A stretch of 64,000 nt of DNA, taken from contig NZ_JBHRUG010000002.1 of assembly GCF_042646605.1 (NCBI RefSeq), positions 186,001 to 250,000 of the forward strand, given 5' to 3'. The notes below the pieces were generated by a model. That model was not told the origin of the DNA and did not search any database. It worked only from the letters and a program-made list of their open reading frames with translations. A program made the position numbers and the translations under genes. Shown here piece after piece: positions 36,493 through 46,193 of this stretch (position 1 is its first letter; each line of letters begins with the position of its first letter). Origin of the DNA: Litchfieldella rifensis (lineage in GTDB: Bacteria; Pseudomonadota; Gammaproteobacteria; Pseudomonadales; Halomonadaceae).

Positions 36493-36609
36493 ATGAACAA
36501 TTTGAGATTTCACCCGAAGTGCGTCCAATTCCAACCTTTGGTGCCTGACTTCCACAACCATCAAGTCGCAGATCTCGGTGAGTTGCCGCGACTGCCCGGA
36601 GTGTTGTGA
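36493..36609 (+). pseudogene. 38-codon HAD remnant with intact start and C-terminus
   Basis: AAGGAG lies 7 bp before the ATG. The peptide opens MNNLRFHPKCVQF, like the HAD start MTTLRPKYISF, and ends HNHQVADLGELPRLPGVL, like the HAD end YNYHEISDLGGLPALVGL. About 185 central codons, including the catalytic Asp and Lys, are missing. Best read as an internally deleted third HAD copy. It sits between the binding protein and permease genes, just as an HAD gene accompanies the other ABC operon. Confidence 0.68.
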
Positions 36610-36699
36610 AGGTGGTGCTGGGGCGATACATGGCATCACGTGGCTTCGATCCGGCCATGCCGGAACGGGGTTCATTCGGTCACTGGGAGGGCTGACAGC

Positions 36700-37647
36700 A
36701 TGTTGATTTTCATATTGCGCCGACTCGCGGTGCTTATGCTGGCTCTATTGGTCGTATCGTTTCTGGTCTTCCTGATTCCCTACATAGGAGACACGGATCC
36801 GGTACGGGCACTGGCTCGGGCGCGCTTCGGTCGCCTGGATCTGGATGCGGCCGCCATCGAGGCGCTGCGCATCGAATTGGGAATGCACAAGCCGCTACTG
36901 GTGCAGTACCTGGACTGGCTGGGCAAGGCCGTCACCGGCGATTTTGGCAACTCGTACATGAGTCGTGAGCCGGTCATCGAGCAGGTCTGGTCGGCTCTCA
37001 AGGTGTCCATCGTGCTGACGCTGGCGGCGCTGGGCTTCGCCTTTGCCGTGGCCGTTCCTGTCGGCAGCATCGCTGCCCTGCGGCAAGGCGGCTCTCTCGA
37101 CACTACGATCAAATCGCTTAGCCAGGCGTTTGTGGCAGTGCCGGAGTACTGGCTCGCCCCCATGAGTATCCTGGTCTTCGCTCTCTATCTGGGATGGTTG
37201 CCGTCGGCAGGCTGGCGGGGGGCGGAGTCGGTGATCCTGCCGGCACTGGCCCTGTCGCTGCGTCCCATGGGCTATTTCACCCAGGTCATGCGAGCGTCGA
37301 TGACCGACGTGCTCAATTCACCTCATATCGTGGCGGCGCACAGCCGCGGCCTGAGCGTCCGACGTACGTTGATCGCCCATGGCCTGCGCAATGCCCTGTT
37401 GCCCGTGATCACGCTGTTCTCCATGTGGATGGCCGGGCTGCTGGGCGGTGCGGTCGTCATCGAGGTTATCTTCGCAGTGCCCGGCATGGGGCGGTTGGTC
37501 TATTCGGCGATCGTCAATGGCGATCTCCCGGTCCTTCAGGCAGGACTGGTCGCTATCGTCACCTTCGCGGTGCTGATCAATACGCTCACGGATCTGGCCT
37601 ATACCGTTCTCAACCCGGTAGTGAGGTTCAACAATGCCGCAGCTTGA
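36700..37647 (+). CDS. ABC transporter permease (DppB/NikB-like)
   Basis: A 315-residue inner-membrane permease. The N-terminal MLIFILRRLAVLMLALLVV helix, FGNSYMSREPV loop and C-terminal GGAVVIEVIFAVPGMGRLV are DppB/NikB hallmarks. GGGAGGG directly precedes the chosen ATG. Its end overlaps the next permease by 14 bp. Confidence 0.92.
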   Translation: MLIFILRRLAVLMLALLVVSFLVFLIPYIGDTDPVRALARARFGRLDLDAAAIEALRIELGMHKPLLVQYLDWLGKAVTGDFGNSYMSREPVIEQVWSALKVSIVLTLAALGFAFAVAVPVGSIAALRQGGSLDTTIKSLSQAFVAVPEYWLAPMSILVFALYLGWLPSAGWRGAESVILPALALSLRPMGYFTQVMRASMTDVLNSPHIVAAHSRGLSVRRTLIAHGLRNALLPVITLFSMWMAGLLGGAVVIEVIFAVPGMGRLVYSAIVNGDLPVLQAGLVAIVTFAVLINTLTDLAYTVLNPVVRFNNAAA

Positions 37648-38557
37648 TACCCCAATGTCCCCGGACAGTGTGCAGGGCCTGAGGTCCAGAATGGGCAACG
37701 TGCATATGGCGTGGTCCTTCCTCGTCCACCTCTCCCGGCACAACCGTACGCTATTGCTGGCCAGCATCGTGTTTGCCACGGTGATCGCCCTGTTGCTTCT
37801 CACGCCCTGGCTGGCTCTGCACGACCCTTCCAGCATGACACTCTCGGGTCGCTTCTCGGGCCCCAGTGCGGAACACTGGCTGGGGCTCGACCACCTGGGC
37901 CGGGACGTCTTCAGCCGTCTGCTCTACGGCGGTCAGTTCTCGGTCTCCATTACAGCCATCACCCTGGTGATCTCGGCCGTCGTTGGAACCTTGCTGGGCG
38001 TGATCAGTGCCAGGGCTGGTGGTGCCGTGGACGAATTCCTGATGCGCATCGTGGATCTGATGATCTCATTTCCGGATGTGCTGGTGGCACTGTTCCTGGT
38101 CGCCATCCTGGGGCCGGGCTATGGCACGCTGATCCTGGCGCTCGCTCTGACTGGCTGGACGCCCTTTGCGCGCATGACGCGCGGGTTGGCCCTGGAGATC
38201 AACTCCAAGGATTATATCCGGGCAGCGGAGATACTCGGCTGTTCTCGAATCTTCATTATTGTGTACCACGTGATTCCCAATGTCCTGAGGCCGCTCGCAA
38301 CGATTGCTTTCCTGCGCTTCGGCCACAAACTGATCACGGTGGGCAGCCTCTCCTTCCTGGGGCTCGGGGTGCAGCCGCCCGACACGGATTGGGCCGCGAT
38401 GCTCGCGGAGGCGCTGCCCTACCTGGATCGTGCCCCCGCCCTGGTGTTGATTCCCGGTCTGGCGATCTTCATTACCGCGCTGAGTGTCACCCTGATCGGG
38501 CAAGGCCTGGAGGCGCATATGGATGCAAAAATGAAGTGGCGTCATGATGACAAGTGA
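37634..38557 (+). CDS. ABC transporter permease (DppC/NikC-like)
   Basis: A 307-residue permease with the DppC/NikC segment GLDHLGRDVFSRLLYGG and coupling loop around KDYIRAAEILGCS. The start at 37634 is inside the upstream permease; an in-frame ATG at 37691, closer to the first helix, is an alternative. Forms the membrane channel with the preceding gene product. Confidence 0.92.
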   Translation: MPQLDTPMSPDSVQGLRSRMGNVHMAWSFLVHLSRHNRTLLLASIVFATVIALLLLTPWLALHDPSSMTLSGRFSGPSAEHWLGLDHLGRDVFSRLLYGGQFSVSITAITLVISAVVGTLLGVISARAGGAVDEFLMRIVDLMISFPDVLVALFLVAILGPGYGTLILALALTGWTPFARMTRGLALEINSKDYIRAAEILGCSRIFIIVYHVIPNVLRPLATIAFLRFGHKLITVGSLSFLGLGVQPPDTDWAAMLAEALPYLDRAPALVLIPGLAIFITALSVTLIGQGLEAHMDAKMKWRHDDK

Positions 38558-38591
38558 TTGATATTTTTCTGATGATGAGGAGGGGCGCGCC

Positions 38592-39305
38592 ATGATGAAG
38601 CTGCATGCGGGACCAAAACCCGTGGTTCGCTCGACCATGTCGAGCATGGTCACCGAACAGATTCGCAATGCCATACTATCCGGCGTCTATCCACCGGGCA
38701 TGCAGTTGAACGAAAAGCTGGTCGCCGAAAGCTGTGGCGTCAGTCGCGGGCCGGTCAGGGAGGCTATCCAGCGCCTCCTGCAAGAGGGACTGCTAACCAG
38801 CGAGCCGCACCGGGGGGTTTTCGTACTGGAACTCACGGAAGACGATCTCGAGGACATCTATTTTACCCGTGATGCGGTGGAGCGCGCGGCATTGCGGCGT
38901 ATTGTCCACTCCGGTCGAAGAGAGGAGCTTTCCGGCCGGCTCATGGCGATCGTGGAGTCCCTGAGACAAGCCGTCGAGCAGGAGGATTGGAGCGAAGTCG
39001 CCACTCTGGATATCCGCTTCCACTCCGAGCTGGTGAATGCCGCCGACAGCCAGCGGCTGTCCCGTCTGTATGCCACGCTCATGGCGGAAATGGGGCTCTG
39101 CCTCAAGCAGTTAATCGGGGTATATCGCGGACGTGGGCGGCTGATCGAAGAGCATGAGCTCTTGGCGAACCTGATAGCGAGCGGTGACGCGGAGCAACTC
39201 GAAAAAGCCATGGCCGAGCATCTTCAGGAGCCGGTCGAAACCATATGCAATGCTTGGGAAAAGGCGAGACAAACGTCCGCGCAAACGGCCGTCACAGACA
39301 GGTAG
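38592..39305 (+). CDS. GntR-family transcriptional regulator, FCD type
   Basis: A 237-residue regulator. The N-terminal winged helix-turn-helix has LNEKLVAESCGVSRGPVREAIQRL; the C-terminal all-helical FCD effector domain shows the metal/ligand-type D-x3-H in DIRFHSELV. GAGGAGGGG lies upstream. Embedded between permease and ATPase genes of the importer, so it likely senses the imported compound and controls this operon. FCD proteins usually bind small organic acids or sugar acids, sometimes through a metal ion. Confidence 0.92.
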   Translation: MMKLHAGPKPVVRSTMSSMVTEQIRNAILSGVYPPGMQLNEKLVAESCGVSRGPVREAIQRLLQEGLLTSEPHRGVFVLELTEDDLEDIYFTRDAVERAALRRIVHSGRREELSGRLMAIVESLRQAVEQEDWSEVATLDIRFHSELVNAADSQRLSRLYATLMAEMGLCLKQLIGVYRGRGRLIEEHELLANLIASGDAEQLEKAMAEHLQEPVETICNAWEKARQTSAQTAVTDR

Positions 39306-39397
39306 GGGCAGGAGCTGAGACGGCATAGTAATAAGATGTCAAATAGGCGTGGCTAGCCACAATCACCCGCATAATCACAATTCAGAGGGGTTCCAGG

Positions 39398-40486
39398 ATG
39401 CTTGCCAATCAAACAACTCTGCAGCATCAGTTACGATCGGAGGTGTGTGCCCCGGTTCTCGAAGTCGAACATCTCACAGTCGGTGTTCCTGGCGTCGGCG
39501 CCATCATCAATGATTTGAACTTGACGATTCAGCGCGGTGAGGTCCTGGCCCTGGTCGGCGAATCCGGCTCTGGCAAGAGCATGACCGCGCGTAGCCTGAT
39601 GCGCCTGATGCCCTCCGGCATCTCGATTCTCGAGGGATCGGTACGGGTTGGTGGGGAAGAGGTGCTCTCCCTGTCCGAGGACAGTTTCAATGAAATCCGC
39701 GGATCCCGGATTGCGATGCTGTTTCAGCAGCCACACGTGATGCTGGATCCGACCTGCACGGTCGGTGCCCAGGCCGGTGAGGCGTTGCATGTCCACCAGC
39801 ATCTTTCCGCCGAAGAGGAGCACGAACGGGTCGTCCAGTTATTCCGCGACGTGGGGATCCCGGAGCCCGAAGAGCGGATGAAGTGCTATCCGCACCAGAT
39901 GTCCGGGGGGATGGCGCAGCGCGTGATGATCGCCGCGGCACTGAGCGCCGAGCCCGACCTGCTCATCGCCGATGAACCCACGACCGCGCTGGACGTCACC
40001 GTTCAGGCGCAGATCCTCCAGCTACTGGATCGCAAGCGCCGGGAGAACAATCTTTCCATCCTGTTGATCACCCATGACCTCTCCGTCGTCTCGGCGATCG
40101 CCGACCGGGTGGCCGTGATGTACTCGGGAGAGATCGTGGAGCAGGGGACAACTGACGAGATCCTGCACAGCCCGAAGCACCCCTACACCCAGTCGCTGAT
40201 TCACTGCTCACTCATGCAAGCCGATGAGTCGGGGCAACTGTATGCCATTCCCGGTAACCCGCCGGAACTGCTGTCGAAGATTCCGGGGTGCCGGTTCCGT
40301 TCGCGCTGTCAGGTCGCCGAAAAGTGGGGACACCCCGAAATCTGTTCGCGGCTCTCCCCGCCCATGGTCGAGCATGATGGCCCCGGCTGCTGTGCACGCT
40401 GCTGGGTCGGGGCATCAGATGATATGCAGGCCCAGGCCATCAGGATCTGTCAGTCCGACGTGGAGGGTAACCATGATGGCTGTTGA
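39398..40486 (+). CDS. ABC transporter ATPase (DppD/NikD-like)
   Basis: A 362-residue ATPase with Walker A GESGSGKSM, the MSGGMAQRV signature and Walker B LLIADEPTTAL. The C-terminal oligopeptide-type extension has PGCRFRSRCQVAEKWGHPE, whose cysteines resemble the iron-sulphur-binding tail of Dpp ATPases. Overlaps the next ATPase by 14 bp. Confidence 0.92.
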   Translation: MLANQTTLQHQLRSEVCAPVLEVEHLTVGVPGVGAIINDLNLTIQRGEVLALVGESGSGKSMTARSLMRLMPSGISILEGSVRVGGEEVLSLSEDSFNEIRGSRIAMLFQQPHVMLDPTCTVGAQAGEALHVHQHLSAEEEHERVVQLFRDVGIPEPEERMKCYPHQMSGGMAQRVMIAAALSAEPDLLIADEPTTALDVTVQAQILQLLDRKRRENNLSILLITHDLSVVSAIADRVAVMYSGEIVEQGTTDEILHSPKHPYTQSLIHCSLMQADESGQLYAIPGNPPELLSKIPGCRFRSRCQVAEKWGHPEICSRLSPPMVEHDGPGCCARCWVGASDDMQAQAIRICQSDVEGNHDGC

Positions 40487-41522
40487 GACACGAACCGACC
40501 CCACGGCGCCGATTCTCCGCATAGCGGACGCGGTGAAATACTATCCGCTGCGTGGCGGTCTTCTACGCCGGCGCCGGCAGGTGCGATCCGTGGATGGCAT
40601 CAGCCTCTCGGTGGCTCCGGGCGAATCCCTGGGGCTGGTGGGCGAGTCGGGCTGCGGCAAGAGCACGCTGGCTCGGCTGATTCTCGGCATGTCGTCACTG
40701 ACATCGGGGAATATCGATATCGACGGTATCGACGTCTCGTCGGCCGGGGGGAGCGAGCGCAAGCGTCTGCGGCGTACCGTTCAACTTGTGTTCCAGGATC
40801 CTTTCAGTGCGCTGGATCCTCGCATGACGATAGGGCGCAGCCTGTATGCGCCGCTGTCCCAGAACCGGATCGGGACCCGGCCCGAGAGGCTGCAGCGGAT
40901 CATCCGGGCCCTGGACGATGTCGGCCTGGATCCGAGCTTCATCAACCGCTTCCCCAGCCAGTGCTCCGGCGGTCAGCTGCAGCGGGTGGTGATCGCGCGT
41001 GCCCTGCTGCTCGAGCCGCAGGTGCTGGTGTGCGACGAGCCGACGTCGGCGCTGGACTCCTCCATGCGATCCCAGATTTTGAACCTCCTGGCATCGCTCA
41101 AGAAGCGCTACAACCTCACCCTGTTGATCATCTCCCATGACCTGCGCGTGGTGCATTATCTCTGCGAGCGAGTGGCCGTGATGTATCTGGGGCGCATCGT
41201 GGAAGTCGCCGAGAGCGAGGAGCTCTTCGAGAATCCGCTGCATCCCTATACCCGCTCGCTGATCAATTCCTCCATGCTCGAGGAGAAGGGGCTCGATGGG
41301 TGCACCATGGCACGTGGTGAGCCGCCGAGCCCGCTCGCCCCGCCGCCGGGCTGCAGTTTCCATCCTCGCTGTCCGATTGCCAGGCCAGAGTGCAGCCGTG
41401 CCCTCCCGGAGCTGATCGCCACCAGTGAGGGGCACCAGGTCCGCTGCCCCTACCACGCCGCCGATTCGCAGGAGAGTGGCCCTGCCAGTCGTGCAGACAT
41501 GGCGGCAGTGGGTTCCGGTTAG
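40473..41522 (+). CDS. ABC transporter ATPase (DppF/NikE-like)
   Basis: A 349-residue ATPase: Walker A GESGCGKST, QCSGGQLQRV, Walker B VLVCDEPTSALD and the C-terminal PPGCSFHPRCPIARPEC extension. Start chosen at the first ATG of ATGATG, with GGAGGG 5 bp upstream and a 14-bp overlap with DppD; longer upstream extensions lack family similarity. Completes the five-component importer. Confidence 0.92.
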   Translation: MMAVETRTDPTAPILRIADAVKYYPLRGGLLRRRRQVRSVDGISLSVAPGESLGLVGESGCGKSTLARLILGMSSLTSGNIDIDGIDVSSAGGSERKRLRRTVQLVFQDPFSALDPRMTIGRSLYAPLSQNRIGTRPERLQRIIRALDDVGLDPSFINRFPSQCSGGQLQRVVIARALLLEPQVLVCDEPTSALDSSMRSQILNLLASLKKRYNLTLLIISHDLRVVHYLCERVAVMYLGRIVEVAESEELFENPLHPYTRSLINSSMLEEKGLDGCTMARGEPPSPLAPPPGCSFHPRCPIARPECSRALPELIATSEGHQVRCPYHAADSQESGPASRADMAAVGSG

Positions 41523-41533
41523 CGACACCGATC

Positions 41534-42865
41534 ATGTTCGAGCCGCTGCGTGACTGGCGATACCGACGTTTGTTCTCTGCCCAGTGCATCGCGCTGCTGG
41601 GCACCGGCCTGACCACCATCGCGCTGGCACTGCTGGCTTTCGAGTTGGCGGGGGAGAGGGCAGGGGTGGTCATGGGCACGGCGTTGGCCATCAAGATGGG
41701 GGCCTATGTCGTCGTCGCACCGCTGGCTCAGGCCTTCGCCGAACGCCTGCCACGGCGCCAGGTGCTGATCCTGCTGGAGCTGCTGCGTGGGGTCATGGTG
41801 CTTGTGCTGCCCTTCGTCACCGAGGTGTGGCAGATCTACGTGTTGATCTTCGCCCTGCAGTCGGCATCGGCGGCCTTCACGCCGACGTTGCAGGCCACCA
41901 TCCCCGCCGTGCTGCGTGAGGAGCGGCTCTATGTCAAGGGGCTTGCCCTGACACGGCTGGCGCACGACCTGGAAAACCTGATGAGTCCGCTACTGGCGGC
42001 CTATCTGTTGACCCTGGTGTCCTTCAACCTGTTGTTCGTCGGCACGGCTGTGGGGCTGTTCGCTTCGGCCGCGATCATCGCGATGACGGCACTTCCCTAC
42101 TTTGAACGTGCTCAGGATCGTGCCTTTGCCACCCGTGCGCTGCGCGGGGTCAAGATTTTCCTCAATACTCCCAGCCTGAAAGGGCTCACCGCCATCCACT
42201 TCGCCATCGCCGCGGGTGGCGCCATGGTGGCGGTGAATACCGTGATTTACGTGCAGAGCGTCTTGGGGCTGGGCCAGCGTGATGTAGCGCTAGTCATGGC
42301 GTGTTTCGGTGCCGGCTCCATGAGCGTGGCGTTGCTGGTGCCGCACCTGCTCAATCATGTGAAAGACCGGACCATCATGCTGGTGGGGTGCCTCATCACG
42401 GTGGTTGCGCTGGGCATCGGGGCATTGGCCCCTCAGACCTTGTGGAGTTTGTTGCTGCTGTGGCCACTGCTGGGTGCTGCTCTGGGAGCGGGTGTGACCA
42501 CGGCAGGGCGGGTATTGCTCCACTCGTCCAGGGAAAGTGACCGCCCGGCCGTCTTCGCGGCACACTTCTCCATTGCTCATGCGGCTTGGCTAGTGACTTA
42601 TCCCACTGCCGGCGTGGTGGGCGCTTGGTTCGGTCTGGAATCTGCCTTCCTGGTGCTAGGTATACTGGCGTTGCTGGGAACTTTGCTGGCCATGCGTGCA
42701 TGGCCAGCGAGACTGGCCGTCACGGTAGAGCATGTGCACGCGGATCTGCCTTTGGATGACCCGCACCTGGTGGATGCCCAAGGGCAGCGTCATTCCCATC
42801 CTATCGTGATCGATGACCTGCATGGCACTTGGCCAATGGCAGGTGGCAGAGTGGAACGTCTATAA
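41534..42865 (+). CDS. MFS transporter with His-rich C-terminal tail (NreB-like)
   Basis: A 443-residue major facilitator with about 12 helices. It opens FEPLRDWRYRRLFSAQ, as in MFS proteins of the NreB/enterobactin-exporter branch. After the last helix a tail of about 40 residues contains EHVHADL, DDPHLVDA and RHSHPIVIDDLH, so at least six histidines could bind a transition metal. It follows the DppF-like gene by 11 bp and is probably cotranscribed. Metal or metallophore efflux is the leading guess; drug efflux is the alternative. Confidence 0.83.
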   Translation: MFEPLRDWRYRRLFSAQCIALLGTGLTTIALALLAFELAGERAGVVMGTALAIKMGAYVVVAPLAQAFAERLPRRQVLILLELLRGVMVLVLPFVTEVWQIYVLIFALQSASAAFTPTLQATIPAVLREERLYVKGLALTRLAHDLENLMSPLLAAYLLTLVSFNLLFVGTAVGLFASAAIIAMTALPYFERAQDRAFATRALRGVKIFLNTPSLKGLTAIHFAIAAGGAMVAVNTVIYVQSVLGLGQRDVALVMACFGAGSMSVALLVPHLLNHVKDRTIMLVGCLITVVALGIGALAPQTLWSLLLLWPLLGAALGAGVTTAGRVLLHSSRESDRPAVFAAHFSIAHAAWLVTYPTAGVVGAWFGLESAFLVLGILALLGTLLAMRAWPARLAVTVEHVHADLPLDDPHLVDAQGQRHSHPIVIDDLHGTWPMAGGRVERL

Positions 42866-42916
42866 AAAGGATATTGGGCTATAGCTAAGACCGATCTGCG
42901 AAGAAGCTGGAATAAT

Positions 42917-42935
42917 GCGGGAGCAAAGCTCCCGC
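42917..42935. terminator. Hairpin after the importer operon
   Basis: GCGGGAGC and GCTCCCGC form an 8-bp stem with an AAA loop, 51 bp after the MFS stop and 33 bp before the convergent oxidase stop. It lacks a clear T-run but is well placed for both operons. Confidence 0.55.
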
Positions 42936-42968
42936 TAATCAACAAGTCCGCTGAAGCACAAGATTCTG

Positions 42969-44294
42969 TCAGAACTCGGATACCTTACCCCAGGCTCCTT
43001 GGTTCAGGCGGGCAAGCTTGTACTGGCTATGTTCCACAAAGGGCGTCTTGCCGGTGGACAGTTCGGCGATCAGTCGGCCCGCACCGGGCCCGATGCCGAA
43101 ACCATGACCGGAAAAGCCGGCGGCCAGTATGAAACCGGGCAGATTCGCCGCTTCGTCGATTACCGGCACACCGTCGGGGGTGCTGTCGATATAACCCGCC
43201 CAGCCCGCCTGCACGGGTACCGTGCCAAGAGCGGGTAGTAGGCGCCGTGCACGAGCCAGTATTTCACGCAGTGTTCCTTCCGATGGGCGCGGGTCGAGGA
43301 TACGCATACGTTCCATCGGGGTGGGGCGGTCGAGCGCCCATTTTCTGCATGTCTCGTGACCGGACAGCCAACCCTGCAGATCACCAGGTGAGAGAATCCG
43401 CCAGCGTTTGGCGAACATTGGCAGAAACCTCGTTGCGAACCGCAGCTGCTGGGGGGTCAGATCCACATTGGCCCGTCCCGAAACCGCCAGGGTATAGCCG
43501 CCGTCGCCGCGTCGGGTGACCGATAACTCTGCCGTGTGCAAAGCATCGGGCAGACCTTTGGCGCCTGGCATGACCGAGAGAATGGAGGAGCGGACCGATG
43601 CCTGCGGAAATCGGATGCCGAGCTGGCGGCAGAAGGACGAGGCCCAGGCACCGCCGGCCATCACGATCTGAGTAGTTTTGATCACCCCTTTCTCGGTAAT
43701 CACCCCCGATACCCGTCCGGCTTCGGTCTCAATGCCGCGTGCAGCGCAGAACTGATGCACGGTGCCACCATGCTTGAGGATGCCCTTGGCAATCAGAGGC
43801 GCAGCCCGTGACGGATCGGCAATGCCGTCGGAGGGTGAAAACACCCCGCCTTTCCATGGCTTGCCGGTCGCTTGACCGCGCTCCGTTGCCTCGGCAGCAC
43901 TCAACATGTGCGTCGTGACCCCCTGGGTGATCGCGAAATCGCGCCATCTGGCCCAGCCATCCAGCTCGGCTTGGTTGTCCGAGAGGTAGAGCAGTCCGCA
44001 ACGGCGGAAACCGAGGTCCTCGCCGAGGTCGATGGTAATCTCTTCCCAGAGTTCGAGGCTCTTGGTCGCCAACGGCAGTTCGCGCGCGTCGCGGTTCTGC
44101 TGGCGGCACCAGCCCCAGTTTCGGCTGGATTGTTCGGCGCCTACGCGGCCCTTCTCGACCAAGGCGACGCTCAGACCCTGGCGCGCCATGAAATAGGCGG
44201 CACATACGCCGACGATGCCCCCGCCGATGACGACCGCATCGGCGCTTTTTGGCAGGTCAGGCGTAGACGGAATTGTGATCAACGGAGCCGGCAT
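42969..44294 (-). CDS. FAD-dependent amino-acid/amine oxidoreductase (DAO family, copy 1)
   Basis: A 441-residue DAO-fold flavoprotein. The FAD motif is VVIGGGIVGVCAAYFMARQG near residue 21, followed by the striking SSRNWGWCRQQNRDARELPL, which recurs unchanged in the enzyme at 59547-60869. The C-terminus has the flavin-site GFSGHGFGIGPGAGRLIAEL. It should oxidise a C-N bond in an amino acid or amine to an imine. The substrate is not deducible; D-amino acids, N-methylated amino acids and gamma-glutamyl amines are all known in this family. Confidence 0.88.
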   Translation of the reverse strand: MPAPLITIPSTPDLPKSADAVVIGGGIVGVCAAYFMARQGLSVALVEKGRVGAEQSSRNWGWCRQQNRDARELPLATKSLELWEEITIDLGEDLGFRRCGLLYLSDNQAELDGWARWRDFAITQGVTTHMLSAAEATERGQATGKPWKGGVFSPSDGIADPSRAAPLIAKGILKHGGTVHQFCAARGIETEAGRVSGVITEKGVIKTTQIVMAGGAWASSFCRQLGIRFPQASVRSSILSVMPGAKGLPDALHTAELSVTRRGDGGYTLAVSGRANVDLTPQQLRFATRFLPMFAKRWRILSPGDLQGWLSGHETCRKWALDRPTPMERMRILDPRPSEGTLREILARARRLLPALGTVPVQAGWAGYIDSTPDGVPVIDEAANLPGFILAAGFSGHGFGIGPGAGRLIAELSTGKTPFVEHSQYKLARLNQGAWGKVSEF

Positions 44295-44479
44295 AGGGGT
44301 CTCCTGGCCTGGCTATCAATTGTTATACCGCTTCGGAGCGAAGAATACCGCCACGCTGCCAAAGCGGTTACCTGCGTCAATGCTCTATTTGTCCGTTCAG
44401 CTCAGTAGTTCGCCGAAACGGTCGAGCGTTACACCGGGGCGCAAGTGGTGCAATGACGGCATGACGAGCATGCATTGTT

Positions 44480-45961
44480 TCAGGCGAGATTGCCCTGGCA
44501 CAGATATTTGGTCGCCATGTAATCATCGAGGCCGTAGCGCGAGCCTTCGCGTCCGTAGCCCGACTCCTTTATACCGCCGAAGGGGGCCGACTCGGCGGCG
44601 AGGGCGCCTTCGTTGATGCCGACGAGCCCGGTTTGCAGCCGCTCGGCGAGGCGCCAGAGGCGGGCGACATCGCGGGAGTAGAAGTAGGCGGCCAGACCGT
44701 AGGGCGTGTCGTTGGCCGCGTCCACGACTTCCTCCTCATCCCGGAAGCGGAACAGGGGGACCACCGGGCCGAAGGTCTCGTCCTGCGCCAGTTCCATTTC
44801 GTGGCTGGCATCGCCGAGGACGGTGGGGGCGTAGTAGTTCGGCCCATTGGTATCGCCGCCGCTCAGGCGCTGGCCGCCCGTCAGCAGACTGGCGCCGCGG
44901 GCCAGGGCGTCCTGCACGTGACGTTCGATCTTGTCGACGGCTCGGGCGTTGATCATCGGGCCGATCTGGCTGTCATCGCGATCGCCGGGACCGACGCGAA
45001 GCGATTGGACGCGGGCCACCAGCTTGTCGGCGAAGGCCTCGTAGACCGAGTCCTGGACATAGACCCGGTTCGGGCTGACGCAGGTCTGGCCGCCGTTGCG
45101 GAACTTGGCAGCCATCAGGCCCTCGACCGCTGCATCGAGGTCGGCATCCTCGAATACGATGAAGGGAGCATTGCCGCCGAGTTCGAGCGAGAGGCGCTTG
45201 AGCGTGGGCGCCGAATCCCGGGCGAGCAGCTTGCCGACCGCCGTCGAGCCGGTGAAGGTGATCTTGCGTACCCGGGCATCGTCCAGCCAGGCGCCCACGA
45301 CCTCGGATACCTGTTCGCGCGAGGACGTGACGATATTCAGCACGCCAGCCGGCAGCCCGGCTTCCTCTGCCAGTGCGACCAGCGCGAGAGCGGTCAGGGG
45401 CGTATCCTCGGCCGGCTTGGCGACAACGGTACAGCCGGCGGCGAGTGCCGGTGCGATCTTGCGGGCGATCATCGCCAGCGGGAAGTTCCAGGGCGTAATC
45501 GCGGCCACCACCCCGACCGGCTCCTTGGTGACCAGCATTTTCTTGCTGCGCACCGGCGCGGGGATGATGTCCCCGTAGCCGCGTACCGCTTCTGCCGCGA
45601 ACCAGTCCACGTAGGAGGCGCCGTAGGCCACTTCTCCGCGCGCTTCCGACATCGGCTTACCCTGCTCGCGGGAAATCAGTCGCGCGAGATCCTCGGTATG
45701 TTCCAGGATCAGTGCATGCCAGCGTTTGAGGAACTGCGCACGTACCGCTGCCGGCTGCTGACGCCAGGCGTCGAACGCCCGGTGTGCCGCGACAGTGGCT
45801 GCCTGTGCATCTGCTGCTGTGCTGTCGGCAACGGCCGCGATGGCTTCACCAATCGCCGGGTCGCAGACGGGGTAGCTTGCGCCACCGACACTGCTACACC
45901 ATTGCCCGCCGATAAAGTTATTGGAGCGCAGGAGGTCGGGACGATCGAGATTGAGAGCCAT
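44480..45961 (-). CDS. gabD: NAD(P)-dependent succinate-semialdehyde dehydrogenase family
   Basis: A 493-residue aldehyde dehydrogenase closest to GabD: N-terminal NNFIGGQW, TPWNFPLAMIARK, catalytic E260 in LELGGNAPFIVFEDADLD and C294 in GQTCVSPNRVYVQ, and C-terminal PFGGIKESGYGREGS. GabD converts succinate semialdehyde to succinate; related semialdehydes such as glutarate or aspartate semialdehyde are possible. The Lrp-type gene lies upstream on the same strand, suggesting control by an amino acid. Confidence 0.88.
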   Translation of the reverse strand: MALNLDRPDLLRSNNFIGGQWCSSVGGASYPVCDPAIGEAIAAVADSTAADAQAATVAAHRAFDAWRQQPAAVRAQFLKRWHALILEHTEDLARLISREQGKPMSEARGEVAYGASYVDWFAAEAVRGYGDIIPAPVRSKKMLVTKEPVGVVAAITPWNFPLAMIARKIAPALAAGCTVVAKPAEDTPLTALALVALAEEAGLPAGVLNIVTSSREQVSEVVGAWLDDARVRKITFTGSTAVGKLLARDSAPTLKRLSLELGGNAPFIVFEDADLDAAVEGLMAAKFRNGGQTCVSPNRVYVQDSVYEAFADKLVARVQSLRVGPGDRDDSQIGPMINARAVDKIERHVQDALARGASLLTGGQRLSGGDTNGPNYYAPTVLGDASHEMELAQDETFGPVVPLFRFRDEEEVVDAANDTPYGLAAYFYSRDVARLWRLAERLQTGLVGINEGALAAESAPFGGIKESGYGREGSRYGLDDYMATKYLCQGNLA

Positions 45962-46193
45962 GTCTGCTGCCTTGTAATGTCGGATGGAGTCGATGCTGGG
46001 CGGCGGAATGTCGCTGCCTCCGGTTTCAGCCCGGTCGTGAAGGCCGTGGCGTTGACACTATGGTAGGCATTTCCACTCGATCGGGGCTGTCGAAATGAAG
46101 TGTTTAAATCGCAGGATCGTGCGTTTTTCAGGGGGGATTCGGAAGCTTATGCCGTGACCGGGTCGGTGAGGGGGAGCCCGTCGTATCGCATAT

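Noticed and set aside
40224..40472. Longer start for the second importer ATPase
   Set aside because: The extra 83 residues lie wholly inside the upstream ATPase gene and do not resemble ABC ATPases; the ATGATG at 40473 has a good ribosome site.
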